Part shown: positions 17,313 to 24,391 of the stretch, in pieces
Position numbering within the stretch: position 1 is the first letter of the stretch
Layout of the letters: each line of letters begins with the position of its first letter
Assembly (NCBI GenBank): GCA_040396955.1
Contig: JBBAWX010000001.1
Location: 62,001-126,000, forward strand
Source: UBA965 sp040396955
Lineage (GTDB): Bacteria > Chloroflexota > Chloroflexia > Chloroflexales > Roseiflexaceae
Reading direction: 5' to 3'
DNA length: 64,000 nucleotides
Notes under the pieces: model-generated
Databases searched by the model: none
The model's input: the letters and a program-made list of their open reading frames with translations, nothing else
Told to the model about the DNA's origin: nothing
Position numbers and translations under genes: made by a program

Positions 17313-17396
17313 ATCGTAAAGTCGTATAGTACACAACATAACAATTACAGAGAAATCGTAGAGTCGTATAGTACACAACGTAACAATTACAGAGAA
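17313..17396. repeat. 42-bp direct tandem repeat, two copies
   Basis: Copies at 17313-17354 and 17355-17396 differ at two positions (40 of 42 identical). Each contains GTCGTATAGTACACAAC and CAATTACAGAGAA. The repeat lies between the act promoter and the upstream oxidoreductase gene; no third copy is seen. Confidence 0.9.
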
Positions 17397-17426
17397 TGCG
17401 CATGTGCGGTCGTTCCAACATGGCAA

Positions 17427-17466
17427 CCCCACCTGATGCCTGCAGGACCGCAGGCGTCAGGTGGGG
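17427..17466 (-). terminator. Hairpin after the first oxidoreductase copy
   Basis: CCCCACCTGA (17427-17436) and GCCTGC (17438-17443) pair with GCAGGC (17450-17455) and TCAGGTGGGG (17457-17466), one mismatch. No clear T-run follows on the minus strand. Confidence 0.5.
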
Positions 17467-17480
17467 GCAACGGCAGAGCA

Positions 17481-18605
17481 CTAGAAGTGGGTAGTCAGTA
17501 CCTGGGTTTGGCCGGTAGCGGCGGCGCGCAGGCCAGCCTCGATGATTTCGATGACGTGGCGGGCGTGTTCGGCGGTGCCGACTGCCGGGGTACCGGTGCG
17601 CACCCAGTCGACGAGTTGCATGATGTCGACGAACACGTGGTGCTCGTCAATATTACGATGCGCATCGTTGATATACGGCAAAATCCACTGATTGCCACCC
17701 CAGCGACCATGCGGGTGCGTGTCGGCCACATCGCTCCCTGGATAGGTGAGCGGTTGTCCGTTGATGTTCAAGCCGATAATGTTGCCACTTGTGCCAAAGT
17801 AACTGCCACTGAAGCCCTGGGTCACACTCCCGGCAGGCACACCGTAGGCCATGGCAAAGACGTTGTTGCCGAAATCGATGAGGATGAGGGTGTTGTCGTC
17901 GGCATCGCAGGGCACCATTTGGCCGCGAAACTCGCGGAAGGGGAGCCGGACACCGGACATGGCCGTGACGCGTTGCGCCGGACCAAGGATGCCGGTGAGA
18001 CCGTGCAGGGCATAGACGGTCATGTCGTAGAGCGGGCCACCGCCGGGTTTGCGGTAGTACCACGAGGGGTCGACGGTGGAGAGAGGGTCGGTGCCGGTGC
18101 GGTACTCTTCGTTTTCGTGGTAGCGCCCGAAGGAGGCGCCACAGACGGCCCAGCAGAGATCGCCGATGGCGCCGTCGGCGATGAGGTGTTTGATGGCCTG
18201 GTTGTGCGGGCGGTTCATTTCACCCGGAGATGCGACCAACTTGAGGCCTGCCGTAGCAGCACGATCGATGAGGTCGGTGGCCTCGGCGGCAGTCGTGGTC
18301 ATGGTTTTGTTGAAATGGACGTGTTTGCCAGCAGCAATGGCGTCACGCCCCTGCTGGTAGTGCATGCCGATGGGGGTGGCGAGGGTGATGAGGTCGACGT
18401 TTGCATGGGCCAGGAAGTCGTGGTAGTCGGAGAAGTGTTGTGGGAGGCCGAATTTGGTGGCGGCGGCTTGCGCCCGGCCGGGAGCGGGGTCGCAGACGGC
18501 GACCAGCTCGACGAAGGGGGCGATGTCGGGTTGTGAGAGGTGGGGGAGGATCCCCCGTTGCGCCACACTGCCGGCGCCGACGACGCCGATGCGTACTTTG
18601 GACAT
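17481..18605 (-). CDS. Gfo/Idh/MocA family oxidoreductase, copy 1
   Basis: 374 residues. The N-terminal Rossmann fold has IGVVGAGSVAQRG (5-17). The C-terminal half is the Gfo/Idh/MocA alpha/beta domain, ending in a helix with HARHVIEIIEAGLRAAATG. The usual EKP motif is replaced by HFNKTM, keeping the lysine but not Glu or Pro. Family members oxidise or reduce sugars, inositols or sugar-like acids with NAD(P); the substrate here is unknown. The protein matches copy 2 (18692-19822) except at the last few residues (THF against TSFAP). TAGGAG precedes the ATG. It lies 86 bases downstream of copy 2 in the same direction. Confidence 0.9.
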   Translation of the reverse strand: MSKVRIGVVGAGSVAQRGILPHLSQPDIAPFVELVAVCDPAPGRAQAAATKFGLPQHFSDYHDFLAHANVDLITLATPIGMHYQQGRDAIAAGKHVHFNKTMTTTAAEATDLIDRAATAGLKLVASPGEMNRPHNQAIKHLIADGAIGDLCWAVCGASFGRYHENEEYRTGTDPLSTVDPSWYYRKPGGGPLYDMTVYALHGLTGILGPAQRVTAMSGVRLPFREFRGQMVPCDADDNTLILIDFGNNVFAMAYGVPAGSVTQGFSGSYFGTSGNIIGLNINGQPLTYPGSDVADTHPHGRWGGNQWILPYINDAHRNIDEHHVFVDIMQLVDWVRTGTPAVGTAEHARHVIEIIEAGLRAAATGQTQVLTTHF

Positions 18606-19822
18606 GACAGGTTTCTCCTAATATTACATTGCGATAACGACGAATGACTCCTCTTCCCCGCTGGTTGCGAGGAACGGGCAGAATGTGCGTGTCAGGGTGC
18701 AAACGAGGTGGTCAGCACCTGGGTTTGGCCGGTAGCGGCGGCGCGCAGGCCGGCCTCGATGATTTCGATGACGTGGCGGGCGTGTTCGGCGGTGCCGACT
18801 GCCGGGGTACCGGTGCGCACCCAGTCGACGAGTTGCATGATGTCGACGAACACGTGGTGCTCGTCAATATTACGATGCGCATCGTTGATATACGGCAAAA
18901 TCCACTGATTGCCACCCCAGCGACCATGCGGGTGCGTGTCGGCCACATCGCTCCCTGGATAGGTGAGCGGTTGTCCGTTGATGTTCAAGCCGATAATGTT
19001 GCCACTTGTGCCAAAGTAACTGCCACTGAAGCCCTGGGTCACACTCCCGGCAGGCACACCGTAGGCCATGGCAAAGACGTTGTTGCCGAAATCGATGAGG
19101 ATGAGGGTGTTGTCGTCGGCATCGCAGGGCACCATTTGGCCGCGAAACTCGCGGAAGGGGAGCCGGACACCGGACATGGCCGTGACGCGTTGCGCCGGAC
19201 CAAGGATGCCGGTGAGACCGTGCAGGGCATAGACGGTCATGTCGTAGAGCGGGCCACCGCCGGGTTTGCGGTAGTACCACGAGGGGTCGACGGTGGAGAG
19301 AGGGTCGGTGCCGGTGCGGTACTCTTCGTTTTCGTGGTAGCGCCCGAAGGAGGCGCCACAGACGGCCCAGCAGAGATCGCCGATGGCGCCGTCGGCGATG
19401 AGGTGTTTGATGGCCTGGTTGTGCGGGCGGTTCATTTCACCCGGAGATGCGACCAACTTGAGGCCTGCCGTAGCAGCACGATCGATGAGGTCGGTGGCCT
19501 CGGCGGCAGTCGTGGTCATGGTTTTGTTGAAATGGACGTGTTTGCCAGCAGCAATGGCGTCACGCCCCTGCTGGTAGTGCATGCCGATGGGGGTGGCGAG
19601 GGTGATGAGGTCGACGTTTGCATGGGCCAGGAAGTCGTGGTAGTCGGAGAAGTGTTGTGGGAGGCCGAATTTGGTGGCGGCGGCTTGCGCCCGGCCGGGA
19701 GCGGGGTCGCAGACGGCGACCAGCTCGACGAAGGGGGCGATGTCGGGTTGTGAGAGGTGGGGGAGGATCCCCCGTTGCGCCACACTGCCGGCGCCGACGA
19801 CGCCGATGCGTACTTTGGACAT
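17501..19822. repeat. ~1.1-kb near-identical tandem gene duplication
   Basis: 17501-18605 and 18718-19822 align with a constant offset of 1217 bases. Reading by eye I found one difference (A17535 against G18752), which is silent. Similarity stops at the start codon (GACAT) on one side and within the last codons on the other, so promoters, Shine-Dalgarno sites and 3' flanks are unrelated. Confidence 0.92.
18692..19822 (-). CDS. Gfo/Idh/MocA family oxidoreductase, copy 2
   Basis: 376 residues, same protein as copy 1 apart from the C-terminal TSFAP. It has its own ribosome-binding site (AAGGGGG, 6 bases before the ATG) and its own upstream region, with a minus-strand TATAAT at 19917-19912. It probably leads a two-gene transcript with copy 1. 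The identical coding sequence with unrelated flanks points to a very recent duplication or ongoing gene conversion rather than divergence to a new substrate. Confidence 0.9.
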   Translation of the reverse strand: MSKVRIGVVGAGSVAQRGILPHLSQPDIAPFVELVAVCDPAPGRAQAAATKFGLPQHFSDYHDFLAHANVDLITLATPIGMHYQQGRDAIAAGKHVHFNKTMTTTAAEATDLIDRAATAGLKLVASPGEMNRPHNQAIKHLIADGAIGDLCWAVCGASFGRYHENEEYRTGTDPLSTVDPSWYYRKPGGGPLYDMTVYALHGLTGILGPAQRVTAMSGVRLPFREFRGQMVPCDADDNTLILIDFGNNVFAMAYGVPAGSVTQGFSGSYFGTSGNIIGLNINGQPLTYPGSDVADTHPHGRWGGNQWILPYINDAHRNIDEHHVFVDIMQLVDWVRTGTPAVGTAEHARHVIEIIEAGLRAAATGQTQVLTTSFAP

Positions 19823-19911
19823 CGTTGTCCCCCTTTTTCATACATGCACCACCGTATGAGTGCACGTGCTACCACTTCAATGATGAATGATTGCAGGCAT
19901 CGTTGAACCTT

Positions 19912-19917
19912 ATTATA
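19912..19917 (-). promoter_or_regulatory. -10 element for the oxidoreductase pair
   Basis: A minus-strand TATAAT about 90 bases before copy 2, inside an imperfect inverted repeat (GTTGAACC ... GGGTGAAC, 6 of 8 positions) that could be an operator. The -35 is weak. Confidence 0.4.
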
Positions 19918-19965
19918 CGGGTGAACGAGCGGTCTGCTGTGGTATGTGACGCAAATGCATTGTAA

Positions 19966-19995
19966 TTGTCGCTCATTTCATGCATCATGTACAAT
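19966..19995 (+). promoter_or_regulatory. Candidate promoter for the membrane protein / tyrA run
   Basis: TTGTCG (19966-19971), 18-base spacer, TACAAT (19990-19995), 57 bases before the ATG at 20053. Confidence 0.5.
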
Positions 19996-20052
19996 GTAAA
20001 AAGAGTGTGTCTCAATCGTACGTATCCGCATGCAACACGTAAGGGTATCGTG

Positions 20053-20682
20053 ATGAGTAATCGTATCCCCACGCAGCGTACATCTGGATCAATGCCCACC
20101 GTTCAGCGTTCGGTCGCACAAACACAGTTGTGGGGATGGATTGTGTGTGTGGGATTTGCGTGGCTGGTGTGGTTGTGGGTTGTTTTTACGCGGCAGTGGT
20201 CACCAACGCACGTCCAAGAACAGGCATTTTTGGTGGGAGCAACCGTGCTCGTCGGTCTGTTGACCTTTTTGCCATTTGAAATGGTACATGCGGTCGACGG
20301 CATTACGATGCGTGGGGTATCGGGCATGGTGTTGATGGTGTTGGTGTTGGTCTATGTGCCTGCGCCCACGCAGTCGTTGTTGGCCATATTTGAATTACCG
20401 GTGTACGTGCTCGCAGTGTTTGCCATATATTGGCTTGTGTCGTCGCTATGCATGCCGGTGCTTTACCTCATCGGGTTGCGTTTGTTTACGCGGCGGGCGC
20501 GGCGCTATGACATACGGCGTTCGTACCGGCAAGCGGCCGAACTAGCGCTTGCTGTCGCCGGCATATTTGTGTTGTTTGCGCTGCGGGCTCTCACACCGAT
20601 GTTGTTGGTGTTGTGGGTGGTGATGTTGATTATTGTTGAAGTGATTTTTCTTTCATTTAGTGAGTCACCGACCACGCGTTGA
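20053..20682 (+). CDS. Integral membrane protein of unknown function
   Basis: 209 residues from the ATG at 20053, preceded by TAAGGG; the frame is open further upstream but without a ribosome-binding site and across the predicted promoter. About six hydrophobic segments are visible (for example WGWIVCVGFAWLVWLWVVF, MVLMVLVLVYV, ALAVAGIFVLFAL, VLWVVMLIIVEVIFL), with a basic loop LFTRRARRYDIRRSYR before the last two. No catalytic motif is recognised. It is 35 bases upstream of tyrA in the same direction and may share its transcript. Transporter-like or structural roles cannot be told apart. Confidence 0.7.
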   Translation: MSNRIPTQRTSGSMPTVQRSVAQTQLWGWIVCVGFAWLVWLWVVFTRQWSPTHVQEQAFLVGATVLVGLLTFLPFEMVHAVDGITMRGVSGMVLMVLVLVYVPAPTQSLLAIFELPVYVLAVFAIYWLVSSLCMPVLYLIGLRLFTRRARRYDIRRSYRQAAELALAVAGIFVLFALRALTPMLLVLWVVMLIIVEVIFLSFSESPTTR

Positions 20683-20717
20683 GCGGTGTTTTCCATGTGC
20701 ATAAGGAGAGTGACGGC

Positions 20718-21692
20718 ATGATTCGGATAGCAATTATTGGCATGGGTCTCATCGGCACTGCGTTGGGTATTTCGTTGCGGTCAGCGGACAGCAAAAAAGA
20801 CCCCATGGGCGAGATAGAGGTAATTGGGTACGACGCAAACACGGACCATCTGAAAGAGGCGCGGGCGCGTTTGGCCATCGACAAGATGGCACCATCGATG
20901 CTCGAAGCGGTCAAGGGGGTGCATCTCGTGGTGTTGGCGGTGCCGGCATTGGCGTTGCGCGAGGTATTGGCGACGATTGCTCCGGGGCTTGAGCCGGGGG
21001 CTGTGGTCACGGATGTGACAAGCACCAAAGGGCAGGTCGCGGCCTGGGCGCGTGAGTTGTTGGCAACGGGCAACCCGTTTGTCGGTGGGCATCCCATGGC
21101 AGGGCGCGAGCAGAGCGGTCCCAAGGCGGCGGTGCATGATTTATTCAAGGGGGCAGTCTACTGTCTATGTCCCGATGTTCATTCACCACCAGAGGCGATT
21201 GCTCTGTGTGAGGCGATGGTAGAGCGGGTGGGGGCCAAGGCCTATTTTATCGACCCAGTCGAGCACGATGCGTATGTGGCTGGGATTTCGCATATGCCCT
21301 TCGTGATGGCATCGTTGCTGGTACATGTCACTACACAGGCCAGCTCATGGCGTGAAATGTCGGCCTTGGCGGCCGGTGGGTACCGTGATACGACGCGGTT
21401 GGCATCGGGAGATGTGACCATGCACCGTGACATCATCATGACCAACGCCGAGGCCATCAATCGTTGGATTGATGTGTGTGTCGATGAGTTGCAGGGACTC
21501 AAGCGTGCAATCGCCGACGGGGATCAGGCGGCCATACAGGACTATCTGCACCGCACGAAACAGGCGCGTGACGAATGGCTCAAGCAGAAGCCGGGGATGC
21601 GCCCTGGCGAGGCCGAATACGAAGATATGGGGATGGGGATGGTGGAGCGTCCGTCGTTGTTTGGGCGGCGCACAGGAGGGCGTTCGTCGTGA
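20718..21692 (+). CDS. tyrA: Prephenate dehydrogenase family protein
   Basis: 324 residues from the ATG at 20718, preceded by AAGGAGAG. The N-terminal NAD(P)-binding site is IAIIGMGLIGTALG. The family-specific VTDVTSTKG and GGHPMAGREQSGPKAA motifs follow; the His and the downstream substrate-binding segment SHMPFVMASLLV are present. The usual role is oxidative decarboxylation of prephenate or arogenate toward tyrosine. It overlaps the next gene by GTGA, so it is translationally coupled to a B12-binding protein, an unusual partner for an aromatic amino-acid gene. No ACT or chorismate mutase domain is seen. Confidence 0.85.
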   Translation: MIRIAIIGMGLIGTALGISLRSADSKKDPMGEIEVIGYDANTDHLKEARARLAIDKMAPSMLEAVKGVHLVVLAVPALALREVLATIAPGLEPGAVVTDVTSTKGQVAAWARELLATGNPFVGGHPMAGREQSGPKAAVHDLFKGAVYCLCPDVHSPPEAIALCEAMVERVGAKAYFIDPVEHDAYVAGISHMPFVMASLLVHVTTQASSWREMSALAAGGYRDTTRLASGDVTMHRDIIMTNAEAINRWIDVCVDELQGLKRAIADGDQAAIQDYLHRTKQARDEWLKQKPGMRPGEAEYEDMGMGMVERPSLFGRRTGGRSS

Positions 21693-22111
21693 CAGAACAC
21701 GTATTACCGATTCGAGTCCTCGTAGCGAAGCCGGGCCTTGACGGTCACGATCGCGGTGCAAAGGTGATTGCCCGGGCGTTGCGTGATGCCGGCATGGACG
21801 TGGTGTACACGGGGTTGGGGCAGACACCGCACATGATCGTAGAAGCCGCCATCCAAGAAGATGTTGACGTGGTAGGGTTGTCGATTTTGTCGGGCGCCCA
21901 CATGACGTTGTTGCCCAAGGTGGTCAGCGAACTACGTGCGGCAGGAATGGCGCATTGTGTGGTGGTGGCGGGTGGGATTATCCCTGCCGAAGATGCCCAG
22001 CTCTTGTGTCGTGAGCACGGGGTGGATGCCATCTACGGTCCAGGCACCAATACGGCGGACATTGTGGCCTTTTTGCAGAGCGAAGTTGCCCGCCGTCGGA
22101 GCGCCTCGTGA
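21689..22111 (+). CDS. Cobalamin-binding subunit of methylmalonyl-CoA mutase type
   Basis: 140 residues from the GTG at 21689, with CAGGAGGG upstream. It starts VLVAKPGLDGHDRGAKV, which contains the DXHXXG motif whose His is the lower ligand of B12, followed by the SxL motif in GLSILSGAHM and the GG of VVAGGIIP. This is the stand-alone C-terminal cobalamin domain that pairs with a separate large mutase subunit. The large subunit gene is not in the window. The gene overlaps both neighbours (tyrA and meaB) by GTGA, and the MeaB neighbour strongly supports a B12-dependent acyl-CoA mutase. Confidence 0.92.
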   Translation: MTEHVLPIRVLVAKPGLDGHDRGAKVIARALRDAGMDVVYTGLGQTPHMIVEAAIQEDVDVVGLSILSGAHMTLLPKVVSELRAAGMAHCVVVAGGIIPAEDAQLLCREHGVDAIYGPGTNTADIVAFLQSEVARRRSAS

Positions 22112-23085
22112 ACGATTCTGATGCAGTCATGCATTTGGCGCGGGCGATTTGTGCGGGTGAAGTTCGGGCTTTGGCACGCGGGTTGACGCTCGCAGAGCGT
22201 GGTGGGCCACCAGCCTTGGCGTTGCGCAGGGCAGTGGCGCAGTTGTGCTCCCGGCGGGCGCACGTCATCGGCATCACCGGGGCGCCTGGTGCGGGGAAAT
22301 CGACGTTGACAACGGCCATGGCACAGAGTTTGCGGCGGCATCAGCTTCGACTCGGAATCATCGCAATTGACCCGGCGTCACCGTATAGCGGTGGTGCACT
22401 CCTTGGCGACCGTATTCGCATGTACGATTTGGCGGGTGATGCGGGGATTTTTATTCGGAGCATGGCGAATCGTGGGCGTATTGGCGGGGTGGCGGCAGCG
22501 ACCATGGATGCCGTGTTGTTGATGGGGGCGGCGCAGTACGATCTCGTGTTGGTCGAGACGGTGGGGGCCGGGCAAAGCGATGTGACGGTGTCGGACGTGG
22601 CAGACACGGTGCTGTTGGTGGAGTCACCGGGGATGGGTGACGAGGTGCAATCAATCAAGGCTGGGTTGTTGGAAGTCGCAGATGTGATTGCGGTCAACAA
22701 AAGTGATCGTGTTGATGCCCCAGCCACTCTGCAACAGCTCAACGCGTTGGTGCGGATGACGATGCCGAGTGCTGAGGTATGGCCGGTTGCCGTACTTGGT
22801 GTGTCTGGCTTGTTGGGCAGTGGCATCGATGAGTTGGTGACGACGTTGTTGGCACATCGCACCTGGATCGAGACGCACCCTCAGAGCCAACGGCAACAGC
22901 TACGGCGAGTCGGTGCCCTACAGCGGGCCGTTGAAGTTCGGCTGATGGAGCGTGTCGTGGCGCATCCGGCATGGACGCAGCTCCGGGCCCAGCTGATGCA
23001 CCAGTCGACCGATGTGGCTTCCATCGACACACTCGCAGAGTCGTTGATTGCGCATGTCTTCGCAGACACAGCGTTGCCGGAGTAG
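22108..23085 (+). CDS. meaB: Methylmalonyl-CoA mutase-associated GTPase MeaB (ArgK family)
   Basis: 325 residues from a GTG overlapping the previous stop. G1/Walker A is GITGAPGAGKSTLT. G3 is in VETVGAGQSDVTV and G4 is NKSD (residues in VIAVNKSDRVD). The known role is loading and protecting adenosylcobalamin in the mutase and ejecting inactivated cofactor. The size and motifs are complete. It completes a small B12 unit with the upstream subunit, without the catalytic large subunit. Confidence 0.93.
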   Translation: MNDSDAVMHLARAICAGEVRALARGLTLAERGGPPALALRRAVAQLCSRRAHVIGITGAPGAGKSTLTTAMAQSLRRHQLRLGIIAIDPASPYSGGALLGDRIRMYDLAGDAGIFIRSMANRGRIGGVAAATMDAVLLMGAAQYDLVLVETVGAGQSDVTVSDVADTVLLVESPGMGDEVQSIKAGLLEVADVIAVNKSDRVDAPATLQQLNALVRMTMPSAEVWPVAVLGVSGLLGSGIDELVTTLLAHRTWIETHPQSQRQQLRRVGALQRAVEVRLMERVVAHPAWTQLRAQLMHQSTDVASIDTLAESLIAHVFADTALPE

Positions 23086-23149
23086 GACGACTCCAGCGAA
23101 TGCCGTTGTGATGTGGTGAAGATGTGCCGATGAAGGAAGGGGAGGGGCC

Positions 23150-24391
23150 GTGTACGATGCAATAGTAATTGGGGCTGGCTATGCCGGATTAGCGGCCGCA
23201 CGTCAGCTTCACGATGCGGGCAAACGCGTACTGGTCTGCGAGGCGCGCAATCGCATTGGTGGTCGCGTCTGGAGTACGCCGGTCGATGGGTATCCACTCG
23301 AATTGGGGGCGGAGTGGATTCACGGTGATGCGGTGTCGACGTGGCAATGGGTGCATCGCCTCGGCTTGGCTACCACCACGGCTCATTTGTGGCAGGGGCG
23401 GCGCATTTGGCATGCGGGTGCGCTCCACACCCCGAGCGATGTGGCGGCACACGCACCTATGGTGGCCCAACTTGTGCACATCGAAGACGAAATCGCCGCA
23501 TACGCCGGCCCAGACATTTCGTTTGCTGAATGGTTGGACACTCATGGATATGCGGGGATTGCGCGTCACCTTGCAGATATCCGTCTCGCTCACAGTGCGG
23601 CGACCACACCAGAACGTGCAAGTCTGCATGCAATCCGCGATGAAATTGTCTCCACCCGTGACATTGGCGGCGATGACCACCACCTTGTTGCTGGCTATGC
23701 GCCGATTACCGCAGACCTGGCCACTGCACTCGACATTCGCATGCAGTGCGCGGTGGTGGCAGTGAACGATGTAGGGACGCATTGTGTGGTGACGACGGCA
23801 CACGGTGAGGTCTTGTCTGCGGCGCATGTGATTGTGACGGTGCCGTTGGCGTTGCTCAAGACCGGCGTCATTGCCTTCACGCCGCCACTGCCGGCTGCCA
23901 AAACTGCTGCCATTGCGGCCCTGGACATGCACGATGGTGCGAAAGTGGTGATGCGCTTTACCCACCAGTTTTGGGACGCACACGCAAGTTTTATTAGTTT
24001 ATATGACCCGGCGCCGGTTTGGTGGACGATGTCGGCTGAGGCGCCGTTTTTGTTGGGATTTTTTACGGGGCCACGCGCCGAATACCTCAGAGATCATCCG
24101 GATCCCCAAGAAATGTGCCTAGAGGTGTTGTGCGGCGTTTTCGGCGAAGTCGCGCGCACGGCATTGGTTTCGTGCCAGGTCATGATTTGGAGCCAAGAAG
24201 TGTGGAGTGGTGGCGCCTACAGCTCGACACCCGTAGGTGCGTTTGGCCTCCGAGAAGCCTTAGCTGCGCCACATGGTCGTATCCACTTTGCTGGTGAAGC
24301 CACTGCGTTGCATGGTCAGGCGGCGAGTGTGCATGGCGCCATTGTGAGTGGTCAACGTGCGGCCACAGAGGTGGAGGTCGAGCATGCATGA
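23150..24391 (+). CDS. FAD-dependent amine oxidase (monoamine oxidase-like)
   Basis: 413 residues from a GTG preceded by AAGGAAGGGGAGG. The FAD dinucleotide fold AIVIGAGYAGLAAARQL is followed by the glutamate at the end of strand 2 (VLVCEARNRIGGRVWS) and LELGAEWIHG. The C-terminal flavin motif is HFAGEATALHGQAASVHGA. Family enzymes oxidise primary, secondary or polyamines. The aromatic-cage residue region SQEVWSGGAYSSTPVG is recognisable. It lies 64 bases after meaB. The polyamine link to the arginine decarboxylase at the window start is only suggestive. Confidence 0.88.
   Translation: MYDAIVIGAGYAGLAAARQLHDAGKRVLVCEARNRIGGRVWSTPVDGYPLELGAEWIHGDAVSTWQWVHRLGLATTTAHLWQGRRIWHAGALHTPSDVAAHAPMVAQLVHIEDEIAAYAGPDISFAEWLDTHGYAGIARHLADIRLAHSAATTPERASLHAIRDEIVSTRDIGGDDHHLVAGYAPITADLATALDIRMQCAVVAVNDVGTHCVVTTAHGEVLSAAHVIVTVPLALLKTGVIAFTPPLPAAKTAAIAALDMHDGAKVVMRFTHQFWDAHASFISLYDPAPVWWTMSAEAPFLLGFFTGPRAEYLRDHPDPQEMCLEVLCGVFGEVARTALVSCQVMIWSQEVWSGGAYSSTPVGAFGLREALAAPHGRIHFAGEATALHGQAASVHGAIVSGQRAATEVEVEHA

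Larger units (their letters stand above)
16939..17480. other. Regulatory intergenic region upstream of the act operon
   Basis: No gene is supported in these ~540 bases. They hold, from low to high coordinate: the actA leader, an inverted repeat at 17085-17106, the predicted act promoter at 17148-17176 with a 17-bp palindrome, a 42-bp direct repeat at 17313-17396, and a hairpin at 17427-17466 behind the oxidoreductase gene. Confidence 0.7.

Noticed and set aside
17313..17396. CRISPR array
   Set aside because: Only two copies, directly adjacent without spacers, and no cas genes.
17436..18536. Long plus-strand frame opposite the oxidoreductase copy (and its twin at 18644-19753)
   Set aside because: Antisense shadow of the Gfo/Idh/MocA genes; duplicated only because the genes are.
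17400..20000. Transposon or prophage explaining the gene duplication
   Set aside because: No transposase, integrase, terminal inverted repeats or target-site duplications were seen around the pair.
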